DNA of 64,000 nucleotides from Atrichornis clamosus (lineage: Eukaryota; Chordata; Aves; Passeriformes; Menuridae): NCBI GenBank assembly GCA_013400975.1, contig WBMZ01010269.1, forward strand, positions 124,001 to 188,000, read 5' to 3'. How positions within the stretch are numbered: position 1 is the stretch's first letter; every line of letters starts with the position of its first letter. The notes under the pieces are model-generated. The model saw only the letters and a list, made by a program, of their open reading frames with translations, was not told the origin of the DNA and did not search any database. Both the position numbers and the translations under genes were made by a program. This document shows, one piece after another, positions 27,346 to 41,353 of the stretch.

Positions 27346-30300
27346 TCATATGTACAGTGTGCATGCACTATGTGTCATTTTGGTTCCTACTGTCATACAG
27401 ACTGGAATTCTAGGCCTTCCCAACCCCTAGATGAATCACCTATGGACTTAGAATCAGTCTCTGTCTTTTTTTTTTCCTGTTTGGTCTGCTGGGCTCTTGT
27501 TTTTGGCAACTACACAGTCACTCAGCTGTGGGAGAAGAGAAGGCAGGAAGACCTTTGCTGTTTTGAATGTCTCCAAGGTTGGGAGGCTGGAAAATTGGAT
27601 TCAATCTTTCCATGCATATGGTTTAGACACAAAAGTGCTCTGCCTGATGACTGATACTAAAAAATCAGCTTCTGTAGTCTTGACCATTTCTAATTTGTTC
27701 AGCTTTGTTGGACTTAGGGTCAGTCCTCAGTGAAGCTCTGCGGAAGTAATATTTAGTAATATCCCTGGAGAGGACATTTCTGAGCACAGATGGGTAAGTA
27801 GTGTACTCAATTTTAGGAATTTCATACTAAATAAAGAGTGACTGGTGTATTAAGGAATCTACAGTCTTGGTAAACAAGCAGGTGGGATTACTGCCTGAAG
27901 TTTAAGAGGAATGTCTAGACCGCATTTCTGAGAAAGATTTAGGTGGGTTGGAATCCCATTAATTATTTCTTGATTTTAATTTTTTTTTCTGTATTGATAA
28001 AATTTAACTTTTATTCTCAGGCAGAGAAAAGTAAAGGGGGATCAGAATGTAATGAGAAATATACAGTTGTCTTTTAGCAATTCTTATAGAATGGAAAGAG
28101 TGAACATGTGAGTCTTTCCTAGTTGAAAGAACCAGGGGCTTGTGCAAAATTGGGTGTACTATCTTTCAGTTTTCCATTGCAAAATACAAAGTACAAGATG
28201 TTAAAACTCAGCTGCAGGAACTGTTGGCATTAGTACTCCTGGTAGCAAGATGGATGCATAGCATACTGGAATCTCTGTTCTGTAAATATGGATAGAATCA
28301 CTAAGGGACAACAGTGAAAGGATAGACATCTGAGAAGCTATTGTCAGAACAGCTTAACATTTTGTATGTTGTTTGGAAATCACAGCATGAGCCTCAGCCT
28401 TTTTGCTCAGCAGAGGCCATGAGGTTTTGTTCTCACATGTGACTTTTTAGCAACTAGGATCATGTGCATAGTAAACCCCAATCCACTCGCACAAGATTCT
28501 CTAAACTGAAGAAAGAACACAAATCATCTGTTTCATGAGGCTGCCCACACTATAGAATCCCTATAAAAGCCTCCATCCTCTACTGCTTTGTACAGTTCAG
28601 TAAATCTCAGTGCTTCCCAGCAGACTGGTCAGACATATAAAGCAGTCTTCATAAGCCCTTGCAGATTCTAGATATACATTCACTTCTAGGGATTCTTTCT
28701 CCTTTTAAATTCAAAAGAGTAACTTGGGATGTCTTTTAACTACATTATTTTTAACCTGACAGTTCTCCATTCTGACATGCTATCCCATTTCCACTCTTTC
28801 TCCATGAAAACTGAGGCAAGTCTGTTTTTCTTATCAGTTTTCAAAATGGCCATTCTTGTATGGTAAATTTTAAATGACTCATTTTCTTTCTTCAGTTGAT
28901 TTAAAGAGTTAAACGTAGACTTTTCACATTGCAGCATTTTAACACCTACTGGACTTTTATAGATTTAGTCTATATATGATGAACTATATGTGTATTTAAC
29001 AAAAATACCAGCCAAAAGGGTAGAAGAGTAGAGGCCAAAAAAAAAAAGTGTAGGCACAGAGCAGCCACAGTAACGGAAGAGAAGGAGGGGAATGCAGAGT
29101 CAGGTATCAGATTAATCAGGGACCAGGCTGTTTGCCAAATACTGCATTAGTGAGTAGTGCTCAGAGATTTCCCTTTCACTGTTTTCTTGGCTGATTGAAG
29201 TGGTCATCCATCAGCTATCTGAATCCAACCCATGTTATCAAAGCACCTTCTATTCCTGCCATTCTTTAGGGAAATAAAGAGTCTCTAGCTCTCCCGTGTC
29301 CATGAAAGCAACTCTGTACCTTCTTGCAGCAGCCAAAATTTGATGAGCCAGTGGCCAGTTTCATCAGATGATGTAGAAATAAATTAAGTCTGCAAAGGAA
29401 AAATAATATTGGGGTTTTCTATGCTATCTGATAATTAAGACCAAAATATTTAGGCATTGTTTTTAGAAGCAGTCTGGCCTGAACCCAGGACATTGCCACC
29501 ATTCAATGTTTTTAGAAATAATATTTTGTTCCAAAAATTTTGGATTAGTATATTTGAATTATACATATTAGTATGCCAATCAGTAAATGTCATTTTGGTG
29601 AACTTAGAGTAGGAAAATTGCAGTTATATAAAATATGGAATAATCTAGATGCAGTGAACAGGTATGTGCCCACACATATATGTAGACACAATTCATATTA
29701 ATTTACCTGAGAATTGAATCTTTCTCTGAAATGCTACATGCTAAGTTCTGCAACTTCAAGCTACTTTAGGACAATAAGTAAAAATTTCTCAGAAAGATAT
29801 TCAGTCAAGGTGAATGAAAAAACATCATACTTCATTAGTGGGACATGGAAAAAGAGGTAGGATTCAGAAGCAGATGATCCCATGCCTCCTAGTCTTGCTT
29901 AAATGTGTTGCTAATGGTGTTGTGTAAGTCAATGTTTGTTGGAAGTACAAATAGCACAGTTTCTTGTTACCAGTTAAACTAACAAAGAGACTTTAAGTAA
30001 ACTCAGTAAGTGTAGAAGAACCAGAATATTCCAGTAACAGGTGGAGATTCAGTCTTTTTCACAATTAATTTCAAGCAGTTCCGGCCCAATTCCTTTCCTT
30101 CTGGAAACCCTGTGAGTTCTTCACTCTTGTTCAAAATGTTCATGTTTAACCCTTCTTACTTAAACTAACTTCTTTTTTCTTTTCTTCTTTTTTTTTATTT
30201 TTAAGAGGATAAAGTAGCACGTGAGTTTACAACTGCAGTAGTACCTGACTACAGTACCTGCCTTGCTGTGATTTTGAATCTCTGGTGTTTCCCAGCATGA

Positions 30301-30680
30301 ATACTGTTTGCCACATTGTTTATGGCTTTTTGGTTTTGTAGGTGGGGAACTATCTTTTTTTTTTTTTAACCTGGGTTTTATTTTGGTGTATCTTTCAAAA
30401 TAGTTTTTTATTCCTCAGTTTCCCTCCCAGTAGAATGGGCTTTGGAAGAGAGAATATTTTTTTAGTTTAGTATCATCTCCAGGAGAATAAAGATGTAGTG
30501 TTTTCTTTGAGGTAAGTGAAAAATAGGCAGATGAGTTTGCATTGCCCTCTGAATGAAAAATGGGCTTACTCCCTGAATACAACAAGGCACAAGTTTTATT
30601 TGGACTACAAAATTGAAAATAAATTAATTCTCAATCAAATGAACCTTGACTAGTTTATTCTCTCCCCTATTTTTCTTTAG

Positions 30681-30763
30681 GTATGAACAACCTAAATGTG
30701 ATAATGGTGCCAGAGCTCACCCAACAAAAACAAAGGATCTGTACAAAGGACGCCAGCTTCAAG
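30681..30763 (+). CDS. SMOC2: SMOC2 exon: end of thyroglobulin domain and linker
   Basis: This 83-bp exon is flanked by TTTTCTTTAG| and |GTCAGTG. Its first base completes the Arg codon left by the preceding exon. It then reads YEQPKCDN, a short basic linker with ARAHPTKTK, and DLYKGRQLQ, ending with the first base of a Gly codon. The cysteine in PKC is the last cysteine of the thyroglobulin type-1 module. The DLYKGRQLQ motif is SMOC2-like rather than SMOC1-like. Because 83 is not a multiple of three, skipping the exon would shift the frame. It is bracketed by two long CR1 copies in opposite orientation, one in each flanking intron. Confidence 0.96.
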
Positions 30764-31689
30764 GTCAGTGAAACTGATAAATTTAAGTTTATGTATTCCA
30801 ATGCTTTGTTTATTCACTGCAGCAAATTAGAAAGCAATGCTTTGCAATATTTCAAAACAATGTATCTTTTAGATATCACCATATTAGTTTGCCACTGCCT
30901 GAAGTTTTTGACTTTGGACCAATGTCTGTCAATATGGATCTTGGGGTGTTGTCAGAGAAAGTAAGGCTCATTTTAATCAGTAGTTTAATGGCAGTCAGAT
31001 TTACTTACTGGAATTATTCCTTGCTACTGTTAAATCAGGGAAATCAGCAAATATAGCCAGAATAACTTGACTTATACATCATAATCCTCATTCTAGCAAA
31101 ATTCATGGGAAATTGGCCTCCATCTTCAAATCAGTCTAAAAAAATGCATCTATCTTACTTTTCTCCAAGAGTATCTTTGTCAGTTTACATCAGATTAATT
31201 TTTTTCCCCTTATTCTCTGATATAGGAAAAAACCATTTTTATTCAAATTTTCTTTTTTTTCACACTTTTTATAAGCATGAGAGATCTTATCTCTGGATAA
31301 ATGAGCTACACAGAAGTCAGTAGACTTGCTTATTTTTTGAAATGGCCTTTTAGTATGCTCAAATAACTTTAGATGTAGCAGATTTAGTGATATTCCACAC
31401 AAGAGAATTATGTCACTGCCAGCTATTGTAAAGAATCAGAAATAAGTAAGTAATTTGTACAGGTCTTTCATGTCACAATAAATGTTCTAGTTCAGCCACC
31501 CAGAGAAACATTTAGACAACAATTTTCAACTAAACATGCCATCAGTGTTGAAATGCATATTGAATGAGCACACACTGATACTCTCTGTCATGAAATAAGT
31601 CTAATTACAATGTGTAATAAAAAAACCAAACCAGATACAAGTCTATGTTTTGTTCTACATAGAAGTTAATCAAAGACTCTGGTTGAAGG

Positions 31690-31762
31690 TACCCTGCTCA
31701 TTGTAGGGGAGTTGAACAAGATGATCTTCATGGGTCCCTTCCAACTCAGATTATTCTATGCT
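31690..31762 (+). mobile_element. CR1 LINE 3' fragment, sense
   Basis: The segment reads GAACAAGATGATCTTCATGG, then TCCCTTCCAACTCAGATTATTCTATG. That is a degraded CR1 3' end with one octamer left. It is short, and the boundaries are approximate. Confidence 0.8.
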
Positions 31763-33120
31763 ATTTTACAATCCTTACTTCATGGAAACCAGGGGAAAGT
31801 TAGCCATCTTCAACAATTTATTTCATGCAGGACTTGCAGTTACAGATTTGGATAATTAGTTGATTTTATGTGGGTATTTTTTTCTGAGTGAAAAGAACTT
31901 GACTCAGAAGAGACTATAGCAGAGCAGAAGTTGAATAAACAAGTCTTGCAGTAAAAGATATAATTTGCTGGTCACTCCTACCTTTTGCTAAATATTTTGA
32001 AAAGAATTTGCTAGATAGAATCTTAGAGGGAGGATAGGTAAGTGAAAATTTTAAGAGTTCATATATCTCTTTTTTGTCTAAACTGCTAATTCTTTTATAC
32101 AGTACAGTAATAAAGATTTATCCAAAATCAAGACCCTTTTCCAGTGAAACGGTTAACAAGAATCTTCAATTCTGTAAACTTTTGCCTGATAAATTAATTT
32201 TCATTAAGTTAGGCAATGGTATTTTGATTTTCTTTTTTTACATTATGGTATTCTGCATTATGTGAGCTTTAGTCCAACAAACCACTACAGCCATGCAAGC
32301 TCATAATTATCATAATTGATATGTATGACATGGATTTGCTCTCCCTCATGTTAGGCTGCTTAATCTTTGACTTCTAAATGCTTTGTGTTATTTTAAAATA
32401 AAACAAATACCAAAATTTCCTAAGATTTCTTAAATACTTATAGGGTAGCTAGAAGAATCTCCCTCTTCCACTCTTCAGCAACATGGAATAAGTACATGCC
32501 TATAGAAGTAACTGAAGGAAGAGGCTGCTTCCCAGTTGCAGTTGTGTTAAGATGTTTATTTTTATTTTCTCTCTCTGTAAGATTAAATGCACAAGTCTTC
32601 AAATGGCAAATTTCTCTCTTATCATGCAAACACAACATCAAGTAAAAACTAATGAAGTTTACTTCAGAGAGTTTTTTGAAAAAAAGGAGGTTAAAAAATG
32701 ACCTTGTACAGGTGTGTCTAGTTGCTAACAACACAAAGTTGTGCAAATAGCTGCTATAAATCAACTTTTTAGCAGAAATGAACCACTGTGATTCAAAAGT
32801 TCTTTATTGTTTATTGCAGTCTGCAAAGGCGTGTTTGTATTTGTGTTGTCTAAATTTAAATATAGTATATAATTGCTGAGTGGTGCCAGGACTGAATTAA
32901 AAAAAAAAGTGGGTTAATTGGGTACTTATTTTTAAGGAATAAGACTTTTTTGAAAGGATGGGTTTGCTTGATTTGCTGATTATAGCCACAAAAATGCAGT
33001 AGCCCTGGGTGAAACTGCCGTGACTGCCTACTGTGTAAAACCAGGAAGATTTTAAAATTAATTACTTTACTGCTATGAATGATCTTAAATGGGATAAACC
33101 CTACTGGTAAATCCTCAAGT

Positions 33121-33181
33121 GGATTCAACTGGCGTAGTTCTGCAGCTGCACTGATTTATACCACCTGAAAATTTCAACCCA
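33121..33181. repeat. Possible fragment of an old sauropsid repeat
   Basis: The sequence around GGCGTAGTTCTGCAGCTGCA and CTGATTTATACCACCTGA resembles the same kind of old repeat as at 10.2 kb (a GATTTACACCAGCTGA-like motif). It is heavily decayed, and the assignment rests on motif memory only. Confidence 0.35.
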
Positions 33182-36100
33182 TTACATGTTAAGCCAAATA
33201 TTTTTAGCAATAATCTGCAAATAAATCAAGATGCAGTTTTTTGGCAAGCACTGATACGTTGTTAAGGCAAAACTGTGGATGGTAAGGGCCCCTTGGAGTC
33301 TAGAGCAAAATTCCCACTGATTTAAACCTAGCTAGGAATATGTCCTCACATCCTAAGAGTAACCTAATTTAAAGCATCTGAAACTGAAGGCTAATCTAAT
33401 GTTTGTAAGGACGATCCAAGCCACCTGTATCTCTCAGTTTGGGCTGGAAGTTATATAACAATAATTTTTCCCATTAGATTTCTAGTCCTTTTTTAAAGCC
33501 AAAGCATTTTTCTGAGGTTACTTGCGGTTATGATCCTTCTCAGAAACTGTATTCTGAGATAATGAAAATGAACTCAAAAAGCAGTCTCGAGAATGTCACA
33601 TAGTGAGGAAACAAAAGGGTTTTTAACCTTTCTCACAAAAAGAGTTTTCAAACATTCGTATTGTGACCTTTTGTTCTCCTCTGTGTTATACAGTAAAATG
33701 GAAGGCCTGTGATGAACTGACATATTCTGTAAAGAGTACTGAATAGTTTTTTCCCATACTTTTGGATTACTGGTGTGTTAAACAGAAATTCAGTTTTCTA
33801 CACAAGCTGATCAAGAGCATTTAAAAGGGTGTAGCATGAAGGCTAGTTAAGCTAAACATATAGCATGATGGAATGAGGTGTAGCTGGCCCTGTATTTTCC
33901 TAAAATCATGAGTAGTGATAGGTCAAATTCAGCCAAGCTTAAGAAGTGTCAGTTCCTGAAACTGTAATTTTTCAGGCTGGGTCTATGGGTGAAGGTGTTT
34001 TCAAGCATTATATATATTTGCTACATTTTAATAATCAGTAAAATATTTTAAAGCACATATCCTCAATAGGTGCATATTTATTTTTCAAATATATAGATGT
34101 ACTACTGTAATAATAAATTAAGTACATTGTAAAACACATGCAAATATAGAAATTTTTAAAAAGATGAAATAAAGCTGAAATAACCACAATTTTATTTTAA
34201 TTCCATCTATTAATAGTACAAAAATTATTTTCTTCCTGCACTCCAGTGGGTTGTCATGCACCTCAGTTTGAATACAATGGATAAACTTCCTGTTCATAAA
34301 GCTAGTCTTGCCTCTGGTCTAAGCAACCTCGAAGAAAGGGACTTGGATATGTGGGAGAGCAAGACATGATACTATACTGAGACAGTGCCAGACTAAGATA
34401 ATTTGCATCATGAGCAAATCCTTTTTTTTTATTTAAAAAGTATACATTGAAAACAAGAAGTCTCTGTTTTAGACTCTGGTATATGTGAAGGCTGGGTAAA
34501 CTTTGGATAATCCTTTGTACGGTTTAAGGTTTTTGTATTCTTATTTAACCTGGGAATTTATCTGTTGTTCCTGTAATGTAATTACCCAGACCTGGAATTT
34601 GAAAAGTCAGTGGAAAAATTTTTAAAGTATTATGGGAAATGTAATTTTGCTCATGTAATATTTTTTAATTAGAAGTACCCTTATCTTTTATGCAGAATAA
34701 AACCAACAAAACCAAACAAATGGGTAAATGACACACAGGTTTCAGTGAGGGACACAGTGTCAAGCTGGATTTCCAGACTGTAATGATTTGCTATGATTTT
34801 GTGGATTTAAGTCAGACCACTAAAAATTCTTTACATTTTATTTGGTTTGTTTGTGTTTCTCCTTTTCTTTAACACAATATGGATTTTCTTGAAGTTCCTA
34901 CAGTTACAATACTTACTTTTATACAAAAGGACAATTTGAGAAAGGAAAGCATAGTTTGGAAATGACAGGGCCTCATAAACAGTAACAGTAATACAATCTA
35001 CTGATTTGGGTCGATATGCAGATGTAGTAAATAAATCTACAAAAAGTCCTGAAAGTCTTCCTTTTCTATTTTCTTTAAATAGCATAGCTCTACACTGTTT
35101 AATATCTTGTTTTCCTGAGATGCTAATCTCAGTTTACCTAGCTGGAATCCACCAGAATGCATCCATTGCATTGAAGTTACTGTAGGTTTCTAATGGTGAA
35201 GTAAGATCTGCATTTCACTCCTATTTTTGTCCTTCCTGGCAATCCTTCACTTCAGATGCTTACCATTACAATTTTTTATTCTAGACCATTTCTCAAAAAA
35301 AGATGGGTATTTTGGGGTTTTGATAGCACTGAGTTAAGAAGCATCTGAATGGTCTCAATTTTTGTTGTCCAGGGTTTATTTGGTGGCACAAGAAGGATCC
35401 AAATTAGTTTGCACGGCCTCCATGAGACAGATTTTAAATTCTCTGTTTAGACAAGACTATAGACCATGCCTCCTCCTCCCCACAGCCTGAATCTGAAATC
35501 CAGTGCTTTCCATCCAGGGCCAAAGCTCTGTACTGTGATGGTCTACAGTTTAAGTCAAGCTTAGAACTTTATTACAAAATTGAAATGTCTTGATCCAGGT
35601 TCCTTGTATAGCAAATCAATTTACTTAATAACAAAACAAAACAAAAATCCCTTAAAGCTTTTCCTTAAATATGAACTACAGGTTGTTTTCTAATTTTGTA
35701 GCTTGCTACTGACTCAGCTATTGTTTTGTTCTATGGGTCTTCTTAAGCTTAGTTTAACCTTGGCATTCAAGAAAGTTAATATTTTCTCCAGCAAATCATG
35801 CATGAGAGCTGTTTAACTCATTTGTTTATTTTATATTTGTGTTACTTAAGAGAAACAAAAGTATTCTCACTGCCCAATTTTCTTCCTGTTGTAATGGCTC
35901 TATTTACTGTGTTTCTCATGGGTAATCCTGCACTGACCCTGAACAGTTTATGTTGTGTGGAACAAAAGTCATGATTTAAGGTATGGGTGAATTATGTGTG
36001 GATAAGTACAGTTTACTTTTGGTTGTTGGCAGTGTATCTTCTTTTTTCCAAAGTTAAAGGGAAATAATCAGAAGCACTCAAACCACGATGATGCAAGACC

Positions 36101-36914
36101 CACAGCCAAATAGCCATCATATGAAGTGTCTCACTTCAAAGGCATCTTAAAAAAGAAGAAAGTGATAGAGGATTAACTGCTTTTCCTTTTGAGGTCCATT
36201 CCATTATGTAGTCATTCTACTTTTGACCATGACTTCATCAGATTTCATAAGGTACCAGACTATTTTTCAGATAAAATGCTGAGGTACCACCGCTGCCCCA
36301 CCTCATCTTGCTTTCTGTAGTTTCACGTTTCCTCAGCGTAGTGTGGTACCAGCACCAAGTAGAAACTAATCTTACCTTACTTCACATTCTTAAACATTTG
36401 AATGACTAAAACTTTTCTTGTTTCTAAAGGTATCAGATAAGGCTAAATGCAAATTATATACACATGCCTGCCTTCCCATGAGCTTCACATTGTTAGGTCA
36501 ATTGGCATGTAATTGACTCCACTGAGCTGTGATTTAAAAGGATTATGTTTTATGATGTAACCAGCTTTTAGGCTGAATGAGCTAATACTGAAAATACTCC
36601 TTTCTGCTATTGAATATTAAAGCGCCAAGTTGTCAACCAACCATTTGAAGTTGCCTGCTGTTCTGAATGAGCCTGTAACCATTGTCCTGAGCTCTGTGCT
36701 ACTTTATTTACCAAGAGGTACTTGATATAAAGGCTTTATTTGAGCAGACCTACCTAACAAAATTGCTACGACCAGGAAACATTGGTTCAAAGCTGGTGTG
36801 AACCTCCCCGACAGTGATGGCAGAACTGAACAGCTGCATGGTGAATTGATGGAGGGGACCTACCTGGAGCATGGTGGGGTATGCAGGAGCACATGAGGCT
36901 CAACAGTGAGGTAC

Positions 36915-38504
36915 AACTCCCAGAGCTGGAAGTTAGTGATGGAAGCAGAATGAAGCCCCCATAATCCAAAAGGCAATAGTTAATGATATTCTATGCCAAT
37001 TATATACCCACAAGTCTGTGGGCCCAGATGGATTGCACCCAAGAGTAATGAAAGCGTTAGCAAAAGAGCTTGTCAAATCACTTTCAATCATTTATCAGCA
37101 GTTCTGTTTAACTGGAGAAGCCCCAGTTGACTGGTAGTTAGCAAAAGTAGCACCCAACCTCAAGAAGGGTTGGAAGGGATGATCTTGGGAGGTTGTAGGC
37201 CTGTCAGCCTGACCTTGGTACCAGGGAAAGTCATGGAGCCATCATGAGTGCCATTACACAGCACGTGCAGGACAACCAGGGGATCAGGCCCAGCCAGTGT
37301 GGGTTTATGAAAGGCAGGTCCTGCACGAACAACCTGATCTCCTTCTATGGCAAGGTGACTTGCTTAGCAGATGAGGGACAAGCTGTGATTGTTGAATATC
37401 TAGACTTCAGTAAAGGCTTTTACACTATCTTCCACAGCATTCTCCTGGGGAAACTGGGGTTTTTCATGTCTTGGGCAGGTGTACTTTTCACTGGGTTAGA
37501 CACTGGTTGGATGGCTGGGCTCAGAGAGTGGTAGAGGATGAAACTAAATCCAGTTGACAGCCAGTCACTAGTGGTGTTCCCTCAGGCTCGGTGTTGGGAT
37601 TGCTCCTGTTTAATATATTTACCAATGATTTGGAGGAGGGGATTTAATGCATTCTCAATAAGTTCATGAATGACACCAAATTAGATGGGAGTGTTGATTT
37701 GCTGGAGGATAGGAAGGCTCTGCAGAGAGATCTTGACAGGCTGGATCAATGGGCTGAGGACAACTGCATGAGATTCAAAAAGCAAAGTGCTGGGTCCTGC
37801 ACTTGTGTTGCAACAATTCCATACTTCGATATAGCCTTGGGGAAAAGTGGCTTGTGGGTGCTGGTTTACAGCTGGCTCTATGTGAGCCAGCTGTGTGCCC
37901 AGGTGGCGAAGAAGGCCAATGAAATCTTGTTCTGTATCAAGAATAGTGATTCCAGCAGGACTAGAGAAGCGATTTATCCCCTTTACTCAGCACTGGAGTC
38001 CTGTATTCAATTCTGGACCTCTCACAACAAGAAGGACACTGAGGTTCTGAAGGGTGTTCAGGGAAGGACAACGGAGCTGGGGAAGGGTCTAGAGCACAAG
38101 TCCTATGAGTGGCTGAGGGAGCTGGTGTTGTTTAGCCTGGAGAAAAGGAGGCTCAGTGGGACCTCGTTGCTCTCTAAATCTACCCGAATGAAGGCTGTAG
38201 CCAGGTGAGGTTCAGTCTCTTCTGTTATGTCTCAAGTGAAAGGATGAGAGGAAATGGCCTTCAGTCGTGCCTGGGGAGGCTCAGATTAGGTGTTAGAAAA
38301 AGATTTACACTGCAGGAGTAGTTAGGCATTGGAATAAGTTTCCCAGGGAGGCGGTGAAGTCACTGTCTCTGGAAGTGTTCAAGAGGTGTCTGGATGTGGC
38401 ACTTGGGGTTATGGTTTATAGGTGATTAGGTTGGTGCTAGGTTAATGGTTGGACTAGATGATTTTGAAAGTTTCTTCCAACCTTGATGATTCTGTGATTC
38501 TGTG
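36915..38504 (+). mobile_element. CR1 LINE, 5'-truncated, about 1.6 kb, sense to SMOC2
   Basis: The order of landmarks is that of CR1 ORF2 and 3' UTR: GAATGAAGCCCCCATAATCC, TGGGTTTATGAAAGGCAGGT, a palm-domain stretch reading YLDFSKGFYTI, and GTGGTGTTCCCTCAGG. Later landmarks are TTTAGCCTGGAGAAAAGGAG and two GATTCTGT-type octamers at the end. The palm motif normally reads AFDT but here reads GFYT, and the catalytic box at 37663-37674 reads F-M-N-D instead of F-A-D-D. The two longest open frames (37244-37534 and 37666-38208) are remnants of this reverse transcriptase, not host genes. The element is dead. Confidence 0.94.
37244..38208 (+). pseudogene. CR1 ORF2 reverse-transcriptase remnant (C-terminal part)
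   Basis: Two open stretches, 96 and 180 codons, in one CR1 copy encode decayed reverse transcriptase. The first has CGFMKGRSCTNNLISFY and YLDFSKGFYT. The second has DTKLDGSVDLLEDRKALQRD and LFSLEKRRLSG. Both active-site motifs are altered and stops separate the pieces. Relative to the consensus I remember, about 30 nt are missing around 37840-37850. No function is expected. Confidence 0.9.
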
Positions 38505-41353
38505 CAGAGGGGTACTGGAGGGCCAGAAATGCTCCTCTTCTGCACGATAGAGTTGGGGTAGCCATCTTCTGGCTACATAAGCATATTTTATTGTCCTGGT
38601 GGGCAGTTTTGCTCCAGAGGGAGGAAGTCCTGCGAGTTATTTTCCAAGGCTCTGTAGATCACATTTATTTCTTGCACACTCTCTTCTGTTTATCTCCCCA
38701 TTCTGATTTAATTATTGATGGTCTGGCCACAGTTCTTCATATTGCTTTATTTTTGCCTCAATTTGTAGTAATTTCTTATCAAAATTAATCTTTCCACAAT
38801 GTAGAAATATTCACAAAGTAGAAATATGAATATCTGAAACAAGGACATCTCAAGCACATAACCTAAAAGCTACTGTAAATTTGTCTATAAAAATTACAGT
38901 GAAATCATTTGTGTTACTAGTAAAATGCCAGAGAAAGACACAGCTGTTTCACAGCTAACAAAAAAGAAAAGCTTGCTAACTAAAGGTGATGCTACTGGCT
39001 CAGCAATAGAATTTCATTCATTGCCCTAGTTCATATTAACTTATAATTTTATGTTTATTTTAAAGAGCTGTATTAGGACCAATAAATGCTGACTCCATTT
39101 GCATCTCAGTGTTTGGCTATGCCAAAAAATATAAATTCTGTTTCTCACCTCACTTGTTACTGTCCTCCTTTTCCAAACAAACCCACGCTTTAGGACAGCA
39201 GTCTTGCTGTGCCTTTGGGTCCTGCTGTCAGCATAAGCAGTGGGACACCTCCAGGAGAACGTGCCCAGAAGGGAGAACATTCTCCTGTACCTGGCTGGTT
39301 TCCCAGGAGGTTGTCTCACACCACCTGTACAGTTACATTTAATCCATAATATTATATTTACTCTCTTTCTATCTTTTTTTTTTAATCTAACACTAAAAAG
39401 ACAAAGAAGAAAATGAATTTACGTGAAATGTTTCATTGCAGAGATTAACCAAAAATCCAAAAGAAAGTGCAAAACAGTAAGTGTTACACAGCTTTGTTTC
39501 TTTTAACAAGGGGTCTGCAGAAAATACTTGTATTTAGGAAATCAAGATACTTACCGTCTTTTAAAAAAAGTCTAGAGTTTACAGTGAAAATACCACAGAC
39601 CCTTTTAAAACAGCTCCAAGTACATGGCTGTAGATACTGAGGTGTTTTCTGCACCCAGTATAAAGTCCTAGCTCAAGCAGTGTGAAACCTTGATCCCATT
39701 GGAACCTAAAGGGGATTGAAGAATTTGCCTCATTGAACAAACTTAATGCTGTATTCTTAAAACTTCAAGCTTCAAGAAATGCTTTTTTAAAATCTTGAAA
39801 TAATCTCTGGTACAGGAGAGGTATCTCATAATAACTTGGGGCACCTGCATTATAGCTCTTGAGTGAGCAGTAGGAAAAAAAAAAAAACTCACAAGAGAGG
39901 AAGATTGATACAGAATAACCTCAGAGTTTTCTGCCAGAATGCCTGCAATCATTATCATCTTGCAATCTGAAAGCTGTCAGGAAAAACTCATATAAACTGA
40001 ACGGAAAAGGCAGAAAACTTTTAGTGTGCCAGGGCTCTAATCATAATGAAAAATGACACCTGAACCTTATCATGACAGTGAGTGGGAGTCACATAATAAG
40101 ACACTATTTCCTCAAAGGCACATGGTATGGGGCTTCTCCTTTATAATCTGATAGAGTAAATTCAATAAAAACATGCCATGGATTTGTAACGCTGTTCCCT
40201 TCAAAATGGATATCTTGTTTTGTTGTGTTTTCATACTTGGATACAAGTTCTCCTTGATTATGTGGCAGAAACAGCTCTCATGTTTAATGTCTGGACAGGG
40301 AAAAATAAATATTTTCATTTCAGATTGAATGTATATCTGCAGCTATATTTTCAAGAGGGAACAGCAATGGTTAGGCATTTATTCCTTGTATTTAGTCACT
40401 TGGAGAACTGTTCCAGTTTTCAAATAAAATGAGCACTTCATTAACAGTGAGTTCATTGGGATTTACAGATCCCAGCAACTTTGAAAATATCCTGTACTTA
40501 CAAGAAATCACCCTAGAAATTTTGTGTTTTGCATCAAACTGTGACTTTTTGAAATGCAGAGTTATGAGGCTAGGGCTTGTGAAAAATTAAGCCAGTGCAA
40601 GACTTCTGACTTCTAACATTTTGAATAACTTAATGTGTAATATGGAAATAACATCCGTTTTGGCTGATGAGTAATAACTGAAAGTATCAAGCAATAAGTC
40701 TAGTTTACTTGTCAAGGAAAATGAACAAGATGTAGTTAAAATTGTTGATACTGATCTCAGACCAGTAGGTATATTTTTCTGAAGAAAACATTTTTATTTT
40801 ATCCTGCTGCAAAAGGGTAAAAAATTTTGTCCTTGAGACCTCTCAGTTATGGAGGCCTAGAAGTTGTATTTAAACAGGCAATAACAACGTGTGTTTGAAA
40901 ACCACTGATTGTCTCATATGCACTGCCATGCAATATATTTGGCCTGCTGGAAAAAAAAAAAAGAGGTTATTTTGTTCACTTCTTTTGAGAAAAAGGCTGT
41001 CTCTGACAATCAGAGAGTCCATGTTTTCTAAATACCAACATGGCTTACCTGAGATCTGTGGAACTGACCACAAGTACAAGAGGAGAAGTCACTGTTGCAA
41101 TTCTCACTGAGGCTGACTTTATTTTACAATGTAAAATATCATTACTGAACATAGTTTCCGACTGAGGTTCAAGGGTAATGCCAAGTTTTGTCCTCCTAAT
41201 GATGTGGGATCAAAGATATCATTAACTTTACATGCTATGCCTTGGTAAGGAAGTGTGGCAGCCTTGGTGCAGCCACAGATAGAGGATGTCATACCTGCTG
41301 CTATTAATATGGAGAACCTGCAACCAGAGATGACCTTGTGAAGTCACTGTGCT

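Larger units (their letters stand above)
23933..30680 (+). other. SMOC2: SMOC2 intron (6.7 kb) containing CR1 sequences
   Basis: The intron is bounded by GTAAGG and TTTCTTTAG. It holds a short sense CR1 3' tail, a G/T-rich low-complexity tract, and a 2-kb antisense CR1 LINE. No additional exon is recognised. The stretch 27346-30680 shows only short chance open frames and T-rich runs, such as near 30170-30200 and 30353-30368. Confidence 0.85.

Noticed and set aside
37666..38208. 180-codon open frame, the longest in the window
   Set aside because: It is the decayed C-terminal part of CR1 reverse transcriptase. The catalytic box is altered, and the flanks match CR1 on both sides.
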